DNA of 41,185 nt, taken from positions 1 through 41,185 of the forward strand of contig JASBRV010000022.1 of the NCBI GenBank assembly GCA_030149295.1, given 5' to 3'. Below, in pieces: positions 24,348 to 32,820 of the stretch. The position numbers and the translations under genes are program-made. The notes below the pieces were generated by a model, which did not search any database, was not told the origin of the DNA, and saw nothing but the letters and a program-made list of their open reading frames with translations. Source of the DNA: Bacteriovoracales bacterium. Lineage in GTDB: Bacteria; Bdellovibrionota; Bacteriovoracia; Bacteriovoracales; Bacteriovoracaceae. Position 1 is the first letter of the stretch. The number at the start of each line of letters is the position of its first letter.

Positions 24348-25292
24348 ATGTACACAATTAAAAACGTATCAATGATTACGGGAATCGGTGTTCACACCTT
24401 AAGAGCCTGGGAAAAAAGGTATGGCGTGGTCAAACCAGAGAGATCGCCAAGTGGCCGCCGATTTTATTCTGAACATGATGTAGAAAAACTTAAGCTCATT
24501 TCAACTCTCAACAAAACGGGAGAGCAAATTTCTCAGATAGCTAAACTTAGTGATGAAGAACTGAAAAATGCAGTAGGTGGTCTTTCGGAAAAGGAGCTAT
24601 ATCCAGAGGAAGAAAATAAAATCCAAACGTCGCTGTTTATCCTCAAACAATCCTTTGATTTTCAAGTTCAAGACGTGATTTTTCATGAATTTGAATCTAT
24701 GACGGAAGAACTCAAAAAAGGTTCTTATCGACTGAAATCACTCGTTAATGATCTCATCGTTCCCTTCTATGAGCATGTGATTAGTAGTGAAGAGAGTGAC
24801 GTGAACAAAAGGCCTTTTTGTCGCACAATTTATAGTCTCATTGCCAACAATTTAAAGACTGTCCTTGCCCAGGCCATTGACGATTTTCAAGAGTCCCATG
24901 AAAAAGTTGAGAGTGTTTCCTCACCCATCCTCGTTGGAAGCTCGGGAACAGTTAAAGGCGAGATAGATGCATTGGTCGTTTGTATTAAGAGCTACCTTTC
25001 AGGAAAAGAAGCTATGTTCATTGGCCCAATGGTTGATAAAGATATGATTAGCGAGTTTATTGATAATATGGACTCTAAGAAGGTTGTGATTACTGACCGC
25101 TATGTAAGCTTTCGTCCTCATCCGAGATTATTTGATGTTATGAAAGAGCTTCCGCAAGAGAAGCTTAAAGATGTGGAATTTGCGGTACTTCTTCATAGAC
25201 TCAATGAAATGCAGCGACTTGAGTTTGCTCACTCTGATAAAGTAGAGGTATTAAAAAGTTTTGACTCCATGGACCAATACTTTGCCTCTTAA
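24348..25292 (+). CDS. MerR-family regulator with a degenerate B12-domain-like C-terminus
   Basis: Residues 1-70 are a MerR winged helix (YTIKNVSMITGIGVHTLRAWE, then RYGVVKPERSPSGRRFYSE, in separate parts), close to the CarA/CarH/LitR type that recognises TGTACA- or related half-sites. The remaining about 240 residues are helical then alpha/beta. LVNDLIVPFYEHV recalls the helical part of a B12-binding module, but the DxHxxG cobalamin signature is absent, so light or B12 sensing is unlikely to work as in CarH. GAGG precedes ATG 24348. The next gene starts 2 nt after the stop, so the two regulators are made together. Targets are not visible except possibly its own upstream region. Confidence 0.75.
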   Translation: MYTIKNVSMITGIGVHTLRAWEKRYGVVKPERSPSGRRFYSEHDVEKLKLISTLNKTGEQISQIAKLSDEELKNAVGGLSEKELYPEEENKIQTSLFILKQSFDFQVQDVIFHEFESMTEELKKGSYRLKSLVNDLIVPFYEHVISSEESDVNKRPFCRTIYSLIANNLKTVLAQAIDDFQESHEKVESVSSPILVGSSGTVKGEIDALVVCIKSYLSGKEAMFIGPMVDKDMISEFIDNMDSKKVVITDRYVSFRPHPRLFDVMKELPQEKLKDVEFAVLLHRLNEMQRLEFAHSDKVEVLKSFDSMDQYFAS

Positions 25293-25294
25293 AA

Positions 25295-25825
25295 ATGAAT
25301 GAGTCTTTAAAAAAACAACTTATCAGTGACGTCGATGAGCTCTCTAATAAAGTAGGAGAGTTCATTCGTTACTGGGGCTTTAAAAATATTCATGGAAAAA
25401 TCTGGTGCCACCTTTTTTTAAGTGAACACCCTTTGGATGCTACTGACCTTATTGCGCGAACGGGCGTATCAAAAGCTTTAATGAGCCAATCTCTCTCTGA
25501 ACTTTTAGAGTACAATGTTATTGAAATTGAAGATGAGGGTCGTAAGAAAAAAAGGTATGTGACCAACCAAAATATTTTAACTGTCATAACTTCCATCTTA
25601 AGAAAGAGAGAGCAAAATATGCTGTGTGATATTCATAGCCATTTTCGCGTCGTTTCTAATTTTAGTAATGAGCAATTGGAATTGGCCGGTATCGACGCAG
25701 GTAAACTCAAGAGGCTCGGAAATATGGTGAGCTTTGCTGAGAAGTTTTTATGCAGCATGTTAAGGTTTGAGTCTTTCTCCTTTAAGTCCTTTAAAAAGGT
25801 TTTCGAGCCCTCTGGGCCAAAGTGA
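25295..25825 (+). CDS. GbsR/MarR-like winged-helix regulator
   Basis: The 176-residue protein has the GbsR pattern: GFKNIHGKIWCHLFLSEHPL, DLIARTGVSKALMSQSLSEL (recognition helix) and a wing with KKKRYVTN. GbsR regulators control osmolyte or choline genes in Bacillus, and related proteins control other membrane functions. The C-terminal helices (about 100-176) would make the dimer. It is 2 nt after the MerR gene, with the start at 25295 (a second ATG is at 25299 in another frame). A MerR and GbsR pair in one operon suggests joint binding at the upstream half-sites. Confidence 0.75.
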   Translation: MNESLKKQLISDVDELSNKVGEFIRYWGFKNIHGKIWCHLFLSEHPLDATDLIARTGVSKALMSQSLSELLEYNVIEIEDEGRKKKRYVTNQNILTVITSILRKREQNMLCDIHSHFRVVSNFSNEQLELAGIDAGKLKRLGNMVSFAEKFLCSMLRFESFSFKSFKKVFEPSGPK

Positions 25826-25977
25826 CCACCGGAATCCATTAAATTCTTACACTTCCTTTCATTTCTTGCATAAAAAGCCCTCATTTCTTCATGGTCGTTG
25901 TCAGGATACGATTCAATCAATAAACCTATTAATAATTCAATCCAGAAATCAAAGAAGCAAAACGAAGGAAGTGGAAC

Positions 25978-26598
25978 ATGAAAAACTTATTGACCCTTTT
26001 AGCCGTCGCCATGATGACAACCAGTTGTATTGATCTCCGGGGAGACTTTACCGCCCATGAAAATCTAAAACTCATTCACACCACGATTTTTGGTAATGAG
26101 AAAACGAAAACCGTTCCTGCGGGAGCATACAAAGCGAAGGTGACATTTTCTTCAAGTGAAAAAGTAAAACTAAGCTTTAAAGGGGCTAAAGAAGTTGAAG
26201 TCAAAGTTAAGCTTCCTTCAAGTACTTCTTTTCCAAGAGATAATGGCCGTATTGAGCTTCTTGCTTCTCAGTCAGGTCAAAGATACGACATGCTAGGCTT
26301 TATTAAGACCGACTACAGCAGATCTAGAACATATCGTGATCGTGAAACTTGTACTTATACGACTTATGAGCAAAGATGCACCACAAGCTGTGACTCTCGT
26401 GGTAATTGTCGCAGAACTTGTGACAGAGTTCCTGTCAGTCGTCGCGGTTTTCAGCACGTTGAATATCATTATGAATACACTGATCGCTTTTTAAAACTAG
26501 AAATGGTTAAGCCTAATACTGATGCGATTGTTGCTACTTATCGTGGAGATGATCGCGACACTCGTAAAGTTTACCTTCGCCAAGGTCGTTGTTTCTAA
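25978..26598 (+). CDS. Cys-rich lipoprotein, unknown function
   Basis: The 206-residue product has a lipoprotein signal (MKNLLTLLAVAMMTTSC, C17). The first half is beta-rich (KAKVTFSSSEKVKLSFKG, EVEVKVKLP). A Cys cluster follows at C125, C134, C138, C144 and C148, with C205 at the very end, in an Arg/Tyr/Thr-rich context. Six cysteines could make three disulfides. GGAAG precedes the ATG. It follows the MerR/GbsR operon by 152 nt, on the same strand, and ends at a strong terminator. No family was recognised. Confidence 0.7.
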   Translation: MKNLLTLLAVAMMTTSCIDLRGDFTAHENLKLIHTTIFGNEKTKTVPAGAYKAKVTFSSSEKVKLSFKGAKEVEVKVKLPSSTSFPRDNGRIELLASQSGQRYDMLGFIKTDYSRSRTYRDRETCTYTTYEQRCTTSCDSRGNCRRTCDRVPVSRRGFQHVEYHYEYTDRFLKLEMVKPNTDAIVATYRGDDRDTRKVYLRQGRCF

Positions 26599-26616
26599 GG
26601 TTCAATTTTTTTTATG

Positions 26617-26644
26617 AAGCCTCTCAGCTAAGAGAGGCTTTTTT
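26617..26644 (+). terminator. Rho-independent terminator after the Cys-rich lipoprotein
   Basis: AAGCCTCTC (26617-26625) pairs with GAGAGGCTT (26632-26640) around a 6-nt loop, and six T residues run through 26644. The right arm is also the last codons of the convergent carbamoyltransferase gene. On the minus strand no U run follows. Confidence 0.85.
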
Positions 26645-28451
26645 CAATGCGGATATTTTCTAAATAAAGAACATCAATTTCAGTATTAAAAAAACAGTTA
26701 AGGGCATCTCTTGGAGATTCCACGATAGGTTCACCACGAATATTAAAGCTCGTATTCAAAAGCACGCCCCAACCCGATTTTTTCTTCCATTGACTGATTA
26801 GCTGATAAAAGTCTTTTTGATAAACAGGGTCCACTAGTTGGAGACGACAACTTTGATCAACATGGGTAATCGCCGCCAGAGGGGAGCGACTTCTTCCTAA
26901 TTGATTCTTTATAAAATCTGGAAGGTCTCGGTAGCTAGCTGTTTGAACCTCATCTTTCATCATCTCCTCTCGCAATATTTGAACAAATTGCATATAGGGA
27001 CTTCCTTGGACTTGGCCAAAGAGTTTTTCATGATCCTCTTTGATAAGGGCAGGAGCAAAAGGTCTAAAGCCCTCGCGTTTTTTAACTTTGAGATTAACTC
27101 GTTGTTGATTCTCCAAGTTTGCTGGATTGGCAAGGATGGAGCGACTTCCAAGAGCACGAGGGCCAAACTCCATTTTTCCCCGAAACCAGCCTAATATTTT
27201 ATCGCAGGCCAAGTCTTCACAGGCCTGCTGAAAAACTTCTTTCTTTGATAAAGAAGAGACACGGCAGTGAGAAAGATCAAAGTTCTCGAGGGCCTTTTGA
27301 ATATCGTCCATATCGTAGGAGTTTCCAAGAAGAGAGCCTTTCATAGAATCTTGACCCTTCTCTAAAGTTCTTGGGCTTTTTCGATAAAGGTGTTCTCCGA
27401 TGAGAGAGGCCCCCAACGCGGAGCCAGCATCACCTGCTGCAGGCTGAATGAAAATTGTATCAAAGAGACCACTTCGAGATAGGCGTCCATTGGCCACACT
27501 ATTGAGTGCCACTCCACCACTTAAGCAAAGATTTTGACAGCCAGTTTTTTCCTTAAGAGTTTGAGCGAGACTTAAAATCACTTCTTCAGTGACTTCTTGG
27601 CAAGCTAGTGCCAGTGCCGCATGATCTTTGGTCAGGACGTCACCGAGAGGAAGCCTCTTAAGAGAAAAGAGGGATTCCCATTCCTTGTTTGCAATAAGGT
27701 CGTAAGCGGATTCAACTTTAAAGTACTTAAGATTGAGAGTAAAACTACCATCGCGTTGAATATGAATGAGATTGTCTTTAATGAGAGTTTTGTATTTGAG
27801 GACGAGTTCAGGGTAGGCCTTAGCGTAAGGAGCAAGTCCCATCAGTTTATATTCCCCTCTATTGACGGCAAAGCCACAAAAAGCAGTAAAACCGCTGTAA
27901 AATAGGCCTAGGCTATGAGGAAAGTCTTGGTGGGCAAATAGGCTAATATTGGATTCTTTGCCTTTTCCGAGACAAAGAGTTTTCCATTCACCAACTCCGT
28001 CAAGAGTTAAAATGGCAGCTTCCTCATAGGGGGAAGGATAAAAGGCGCTGGCTAAATGGGAATGATGATGTTCAGGAAAGAGAAGTTCAAAGGAGGTAAG
28101 ACCTAATTCTTCTAGTTCTTCTTTTATAATGGATTTTAAGAAAATTTTCTCTTTAACCCATAGAGGCATAACTTTTAGAAAACTTTTAAAACCTGCTGGC
28201 CATGTGGCATGAAATGTTTCTAGCAATCGTTCAAAAGTAAGAAAGGGTTTTTCATAATAGACAACAAGATCAATATCTTCAGGACGTACATTATATTCCT
28301 TCAATAGGGTAGTGATCGCGTCTACGGGAAAGCGGTCATCATTTTTTATGCGTGAAAAACGCTCTTCTTGAAGAGCTCCGATGATCTTTCCTTCCTTCGA
28401 TAGACAGGCAGCACTATCATGGTAATAACAGGAAATGCCTAGGGTATACAC
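26628..28451 (-). CDS. NodU/CmcH-family carbamoyltransferase
   Basis: These enzymes move a carbamoyl group from carbamoyl phosphate to a hydroxyl via an adenylate. The 607-residue product has the N-terminal Kae1-like domain (GISCYYHDSAACL, ALQEERFSRIKND, EHHHSHLASAF with metal-binding His, LTLDGVGEW, GLFYSGFTAF, EYKLMGLAPYA) and the C-terminal domain (LCLSGGVALNSVANG, WFRGKMEFGPRALGSRSILA, NTSFNIRGEPIV). The start is GTG 28451, with AGGAG at the stop codon of the gene before it. It is the third gene of an SxtJ/DUF5989/carbamoyltransferase module. Such modules occur in polysaccharide and secondary-metabolite loci; the acceptor is unknown. Confidence 0.92.
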   Translation of the reverse strand: MYTLGISCYYHDSAACLSKEGKIIGALQEERFSRIKNDDRFPVDAITTLLKEYNVRPEDIDLVVYYEKPFLTFERLLETFHATWPAGFKSFLKVMPLWVKEKIFLKSIIKEELEELGLTSFELLFPEHHHSHLASAFYPSPYEEAAILTLDGVGEWKTLCLGKGKESNISLFAHQDFPHSLGLFYSGFTAFCGFAVNRGEYKLMGLAPYAKAYPELVLKYKTLIKDNLIHIQRDGSFTLNLKYFKVESAYDLIANKEWESLFSLKRLPLGDVLTKDHAALALACQEVTEEVILSLAQTLKEKTGCQNLCLSGGVALNSVANGRLSRSGLFDTIFIQPAAGDAGSALGASLIGEHLYRKSPRTLEKGQDSMKGSLLGNSYDMDDIQKALENFDLSHCRVSSLSKKEVFQQACEDLACDKILGWFRGKMEFGPRALGSRSILANPANLENQQRVNLKVKKREGFRPFAPALIKEDHEKLFGQVQGSPYMQFVQILREEMMKDEVQTASYRDLPDFIKNQLGRSRSPLAAITHVDQSCRLQLVDPVYQKDFYQLISQWKKKSGWGVLLNTSFNIRGEPIVESPRDALNCFFNTEIDVLYLENIRIEKSLS

Positions 28452-28459
28452 TTATGCTC

Positions 28460-28609
28460 CTAGAAGGTTGTGTAAATGAAGGGGGCAACGGCAGTAGAAC
28501 TGGTAAAGAATAGAAGTCCGCCGATGAGAAAGAGAAATAATAATAAGGGAAAGAGCCAATATTTCTTTCTTACTTTTAAAAATCCCCAAAAATCTTTTAA
28601 AAATTCCAT
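28460..28609 (-). CDS. DUF5989 small membrane protein
   Basis: This 49-residue protein is too short for most gene callers. It begins MEFLKDFWGFLKVRKKYW, continues with one transmembrane segment (about 18-37) and ends TAVAPFIYTTF, the layout I know for DUF5989. That family is found next to carbamoyltransferases and SxtJ proteins, as here: 10 nt after SxtJ, with its stop codon overlapping the ribosome-binding site of the carbamoyltransferase. Its job is unknown; it may anchor the enzyme to the membrane. Confidence 0.85.
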   Translation of the reverse strand: MEFLKDFWGFLKVRKKYWLFPLLLFLFLIGGLLFFTSSTAVAPFIYTTF

Positions 28610-28619
28610 TTGTAACTCT

Positions 28620-29036
28620 TTAATAAGGTTTGGTTATGTCTTCTTTGGTAAAAAGATGACCCTTATCTCCATTATCAAATTGAAGAGAAGTACAGTCACT
28701 TTGTTTTTCTGGATAGAATCGTTGTTTAAAATGGCCTTTTTTTAAAATGGCCATTGGGCTGACAAAGCCTAGGTAAGCAAGAAAGAGAATGAGCCGACTT
28801 GTAAATGAGCCAAGTTTTTCACCTAGTCCAAACCACAAAAGGGAGAGAGGTTTAAAGAGCGAGGGAAAAATCATGCCCATCAAAAGAGTAGCGGCTAAAA
28901 GATAAAGGAGCCAATATATCTGAGTGGTAAAGTAGACAATAAGAAGAATAAAGGACATGGCCATTGCTGTGTCACGATGGCGTAGTGCAGTTTTTTCCTT
29001 AGGGTCTGAGTTCCTTCTTAAGTGCATAATATCCAT
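28620..29036 (-). CDS. SxtJ-like membrane protein
   Basis: The 138-residue protein (ATG 29036) has two hydrophobic segments near about 27-60, then LSLLWFGLGEKLGSFTSRLIL and FLAYLGFVSPMAIL, typical of the SxtJ family, and a polar C-terminus. The alternative starts, TTG 29048 and ATG 29027, cannot be excluded, and none has a good ribosome-binding site. SxtJ is named from saxitoxin clusters, but occurs widely beside carbamoyltransferases; there is no other saxitoxin gene here. It is the first gene of the three-gene module. Confidence 0.75.
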   Translation of the reverse strand: MDIMHLRRNSDPKEKTALRHRDTAMAMSFILLIVYFTTQIYWLLYLLAATLLMGMIFPSLFKPLSLLWFGLGEKLGSFTSRLILFLAYLGFVSPMAILKKGHFKQRFYPEKQSDCTSLQFDNGDKGHLFTKEDITKPY

Positions 29037-29084
29037 TCTAACGGACAATGAGCCCGAGACAAAGTGCGAAATCGTATCGTTTAG

Positions 29085-29110
29085 AAAAGCCTAGCTGCGT
29101 TTGGCTTTTT
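29085..29110 (+). terminator. terminator-like hairpin in a divergent gap
   Basis: AAAAGCC (29085-29091) pairs with GGCTTTT (29103-29109) over an 11-nt loop, with T residues after it. It lies between divergent starts (29036 and 29139), where no gene ends. It may be a leader element of the next gene or the end of a small RNA. Confidence 0.4.
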
Positions 29111-29138
29111 CTCCTAAAATGAGTTAAAGGAAATTTAC

Positions 29139-30143
29139 GTGTCTGAGATTCGCCAACTTGAAATTGAAGGAACCATGTATACTTATCTGCCTATTGATGT
29201 GGCGATTAAGTATGCGCCAAAAATCAACTCAGGCTTTTTTGTTCCTTTAAACAAGACGAAAAGAGTACGAATTGAGTTTGGCGAGGGAAATCTCAAAGAA
29301 AAGCTTACGAATTACAAAGAGAAGGGGCTGGAAAATATCCTCTTTGCCGAAGAAGATTATCAGCTTTTTCTTAAGGGAATTAAAAAAGGTCTGATTGGCT
29401 TCTTTGTCAAAGATAACGATACTTCTCAATCCCTTAGTTTAGAGCAAATTCTTTTCCTTGTCAGAAAGGCCATCATTTATATTGGAATTGAAGAGCCGGT
29501 CTGTAATATTGGAGAAGAGCAGGTCAATAAGTTTATCTCATGGATTAAAACGGCTTCTCATCTTACTCCTCATTTTCGTGCCTTCTTAAAAGATAACCAA
29601 GATCAATTTATTATTAATGTCTTTTCTACTTATGTGGGTATCGCTCTCGCCCAGGCCTTGAATTGGCCGCCCCATATTGCGGAGAAAATTACCCAAGCAA
29701 CTTTGCTAGGGGATATTCTTGTTAGTGAGAAAGATTACTTTAGTTTTATTGCGAGCAATGGCGATAAAACTAAATGGACTAAGATGTTCCATAATCATCC
29801 TGTTGAGGTGGCAAAACTTTTAAAGAGGCATTATGCCAATACAGTAAGCCGAGAAGTGATGAGAGCAGTGGAGCAGCATCAAGAGTTGCCTGATGGCTCA
29901 GGCTTTCCTCAGGGTCTAAAGGGACTGTCTATTGATCAGCTTTCCGCTATTTTGATTGTGTCTCGAACTTTTACGGATGCTTTGGTAGAGAGTGATTTTT
30001 CTTATGATGATCGTGAAAAATTCGTAAAAGGTTTATTGGACGAAAGATTTGATTACAATAATTTCAAAAACCCCACAAAGGCCTTAATGGTCGTTATGGG
30101 GTTAGAAAAAGATAGTGATTCTAAAGAATCCCAAGACAATTAA
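29139..30143 (+). CDS. degenerate HD-GYP domain protein
   Basis: The 334-residue cytoplasmic protein has an unrecognised N-terminal region (1 to about 125) and a C-terminal HD-GYP fold (about 140-325). The canonical HD is replaced by GD (G191-D192, LLGDILV), HHE is HQE (247-249), and GYP is GFP (255-257), although DGSGFPQGLKG and HNHPVEV remain. HD-GYP proteins normally break c-di-GMP; this one has lost key metal ligands and is probably a c-di-GMP binder or scaffold. The start is GTG 29139, behind AAAGGAAA. The 3' end overlaps the convergent gene by 4 nt. Confidence 0.8.
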   Translation: MSEIRQLEIEGTMYTYLPIDVAIKYAPKINSGFFVPLNKTKRVRIEFGEGNLKEKLTNYKEKGLENILFAEEDYQLFLKGIKKGLIGFFVKDNDTSQSLSLEQILFLVRKAIIYIGIEEPVCNIGEEQVNKFISWIKTASHLTPHFRAFLKDNQDQFIINVFSTYVGIALAQALNWPPHIAEKITQATLLGDILVSEKDYFSFIASNGDKTKWTKMFHNHPVEVAKLLKRHYANTVSREVMRAVEQHQELPDGSGFPQGLKGLSIDQLSAILIVSRTFTDALVESDFSYDDREKFVKGLLDERFDYNNFKNPTKALMVVMGLEKDSDSKESQDN

Positions 30144-30847
30144 TAGAGAGGGCACTCATAGATGTCACCATCTGTGATAGTGGCGATAACCTCTCCTGAT
30201 TCGTTGGTGATTTCTCCATAAGTGTTTCCACCATCAACCTCATCTTGAAAGGTATAATAGGCAAAAAGAACGATGCCTTTCATCTTATGAGTTGCCTTGA
30301 GCTTTTCAGTGGGAACGACTCTTTCAAAAGAGGGAAGAAATCTCTCTACAACTCCGAGCTTTTCTAGTTTAAAGTCTTCTGAATTTCTTAAACTATAAAT
30401 TGAAGAGGGGATAAGGCATGTTTTCTTTTCTTTTAACTGACATGTCGATTTATAAGTCATTCCATCTTCTAATCTCAAAGTACTTGAAAAGACCGCAGGA
30501 TAATCGAGATTGAGGTTAAGAAGCACCTTGTTCTCTCGAGAGCGAAGCAAGATATTAGTAAAAGGCTTTAAGGTTAAGTCTGAATCGATCACTTTGGCTT
30601 CTCCACTCATCCAAGGGAGCTTAATCGTTTCTTCTTCACTGTTGAAACCGCTTTTTCTGACAGTAACTTCAGGACGAACTCTATAGACCCTTAGGCTACC
30701 TTCATTATTCATTTCAGCTTCAATTGTTCCTTCGAAATTAAAGGAGTTCACATAGTGAAGACCAGGGTGAGAACAAGTGAGGTCAAAAAAAGTGGTATTT
30801 GCGTGGGCCGAGAAGCAAAGAATCGCCGTCAGTATAAGCGCTTTCAT
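30140..30847 (-). CDS. exported protein, unknown function
   Basis: Starting at ATG 30847 (GGAG upstream) gives 235 residues with a signal peptide (MKALILTAILCFSAHA). The mature part is beta-rich, with four Cys (LTCSHPG, STCQLKEKKTC and ECPLY at the end), which could make two disulfides. A longer frame to 30904 lacks a ribosome-binding site. No family was recognised. The 212-bp gap to the divergent M23-like gene (30848-31059) contains TTGACA (30956-30961) but no -10 at proper spacing, and nothing else that I can identify. Confidence 0.65.
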   Translation of the reverse strand: MKALILTAILCFSAHANTTFFDLTCSHPGLHYVNSFNFEGTIEAEMNNEGSLRVYRVRPEVTVRKSGFNSEEETIKLPWMSGEAKVIDSDLTLKPFTNILLRSRENKVLLNLNLDYPAVFSSTLRLEDGMTYKSTCQLKEKKTCLIPSSIYSLRNSEDFKLEKLGVVERFLPSFERVVPTEKLKATHKMKGIVLFAYYTFQDEVDGGNTYGEITNESGEVIATITDGDIYECPLY

Positions 30848-31059
30848 AGAAACTCCAATGAAATTTGTTAAGAATAAACCTTTACTTAGCAACCGAAGAA
30901 CCAAGCGTTAAGAGTAAATTGTAAAAATCACAAGGACTTAGATTCGTCTAAATTTTTGACATATGTGAAAAATTACAACTTTTCAGCATCTTAGTCTTTC
31001 CTGCTGTATGTTTGTGCGGCGCATTCTTGAAAAAACAAAAAACTAATGATGAGGAATCT

Positions 31060-32820
31060 ATGTTGAAGAGGAAAAACTTAAAGAAGACTTTGGTTGTCAC
31101 TGGACTTTTAGCTCCACTCCTTTCCTTTGCTTCCGCGCCTATATACCTGTGGGATAATCAGGAAGGATTTATTTCGGGTCAGTCCTGTGAAATTGTCCCG
31201 AGTGATACCAATCCCTTTAGAGTTTCCCAATACTACAGCAATAAGGGCACTAAAAAGGACACGGAGAATTTAAGAAACTTCAATGGTGTGCACCAGTCCC
31301 ATCTTATCAATTACTCCCTTGTGAAAATTACCAATAAAAAGAGAAAGCACAGTGCAATGCCGATTGAGGTTATTGGCGTAAACAAAAGGACTAAGGCGAG
31401 GGTGAATAGATGGAGTTCTGAAAGAGGAGATAGGGGTTACCTTCATAATAATTCCTTGAGACCAAGTGAGGACTTTGTTTTTGAAATTAACCTCACTGAC
31501 GAGCAAGTCAAGCAAGTGAACCAGGATTCCCAAAGAATAGATCCCAAGGAAAACTCTTATTTAAGAATTGCTTCCGGGGCAAGTTACTTTAGAGCTATCT
31601 GTGATAATAGTGAAGAGCGAGAATACCTTTTATTTCGAGTTTACCAAAAGTCTCAAAATGATAAGGCCATTATCTATGCCGGTGTATCGGCAGAAGAAAC
31701 TGCTTTATTTTCAGATCTTCAGACATATGGAAAGGTGGAATCGATGAGCTTCTTAGCTGAAGTGGGAAAGGAAACACCCTTAGTAGTCGTTGAAGTCGAC
31801 TCTCTAGTGGTCACAGCTCCTCCTTCAGTAGAGCAGGATCTTGTTACCTTAGAAAAAAGTAATCATAGCTTAAATAATATCGTGGCAGAGGCAACACAAT
31901 TAGAAAAAGAAAATGGAGTCGATGAAGAAGAGCTTAAAGAATCTAAAGAAGAGGAAGGGGACAATATACCTGCTCTCGAAAACGTACCTAGACCTCGTTT
32001 GAGACCAAAGAATCTCAATCGAGTCAGTTTGCAAAATATCGTTTGTACAGACGGGGCACCTTTAAATGTAAGGGATGAAACTCTCGATAAAATACTTTTT
32101 AAGGCCAAGATAGGAGAAAAAGTAAGCCTCTTTCAAAGCTTTGATGGTGAAAATACTGTTGAGCGGGTGATCAGTGGCAAAAAGTACATTTTTAACAAAG
32201 TAGAATTTAAAGATCGCGAATCAACTGATCAGCGTGTTGGTTATGTAGCGACATCTTTTATTAAATCGGAAGGAGACTGTGAAGCACTCAAGGAGATTCC
32301 CTCACTTAGACTTCATCCCGCCACAACGATTACAGGGCTTGATGATAAGAAATGTTGTGACTTCCCAACAGCAGCTAAACCAACTCACTCTTACACAAGC
32401 GGTATGAGAAGGTTTGGTGCAGGTCGCTCTGGCGGGCGCCTTCATGCGGCTTGTGACCTCTATCGTTATAAAAATGAACCTATTAGGTCAGTAGCACCAG
32501 GAAAAGTTATTCGAAATCTTTATAAGTTCTATCAAGGAACCTATGCTCTTGAAGTGAGACATTCTGGTGGTTTTGTTGTTCGTTATGGAGAAATGACAAG
32601 TAAACGATATGTCAGTGGTGGAGAGACTGTTAATATGGGCCAAAGAATTGGTAATATGGGTGTGGTCAATTCTGGATGCTGTCGCCCAATGCTTCACTTT
32701 GAGCTTTATAAAGGAACTAAGAAAGGCTCTCTCAGTGGCGGTGGTCCCGGCTACAGAAGAAGAAGTGATCTTATGGATCCGACCCAATATCTTCTCAAAT
32801 GGCAAGATAAGGTATTTTAA
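31060..32820 (+). CDS. M23-like (LytM) exported protein with SH3-like domain, catalytic histidines replaced
   Basis: Starting at ATG 31060 (GAGG upstream) gives 586 residues with a signal peptide or anchor ending near FASA. An N-terminal beta-rich region is followed by an acidic linker, then an SH3b-like domain (about 325-410, ending RVGYVATSFIKSEGDCEA). The C-terminal domain (about 435-570) is M23/LytM: RLHAACDLY gives H462 and D466, and PMLHFELY keeps the third zinc ligand H546. However, the usual YxHL is RYGEM and HLHFE is MLHFE, so the two catalytic-role histidines are Glu and Met. It may have altered activity or be a pseudo-enzyme regulator. The stop overlaps the next ATG by one base. 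Confidence 0.8.
   Translation: MLKRKNLKKTLVVTGLLAPLLSFASAPIYLWDNQEGFISGQSCEIVPSDTNPFRVSQYYSNKGTKKDTENLRNFNGVHQSHLINYSLVKITNKKRKHSAMPIEVIGVNKRTKARVNRWSSERGDRGYLHNNSLRPSEDFVFEINLTDEQVKQVNQDSQRIDPKENSYLRIASGASYFRAICDNSEEREYLLFRVYQKSQNDKAIIYAGVSAEETALFSDLQTYGKVESMSFLAEVGKETPLVVVEVDSLVVTAPPSVEQDLVTLEKSNHSLNNIVAEATQLEKENGVDEEELKESKEEEGDNIPALENVPRPRLRPKNLNRVSLQNIVCTDGAPLNVRDETLDKILFKAKIGEKVSLFQSFDGENTVERVISGKKYIFNKVEFKDRESTDQRVGYVATSFIKSEGDCEALKEIPSLRLHPATTITGLDDKKCCDFPTAAKPTHSYTSGMRRFGAGRSGGRLHAACDLYRYKNEPIRSVAPGKVIRNLYKFYQGTYALEVRHSGGFVVRYGEMTSKRYVSGGETVNMGQRIGNMGVVNSGCCRPMLHFELYKGTKKGSLSGGGPGYRRRSDLMDPTQYLLKWQDKVF

Noticed and set aside
28476..28745. Plus-strand frame over the DUF5989 and SxtJ genes
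   Set aside because: The opposite strand has two recognised family members in tight spacing.
26628..29048. Saxitoxin-type biosynthetic cluster
   Set aside because: Only the carbamoyltransferase, SxtJ and DUF5989 are present; these occur widely and no sxtA-like or other pathway gene is in the window.
30956..30961. TTGACA as a promoter for the M23-like gene
   Set aside because: A perfect -35 but no -10-like hexamer at 15-19 bp.
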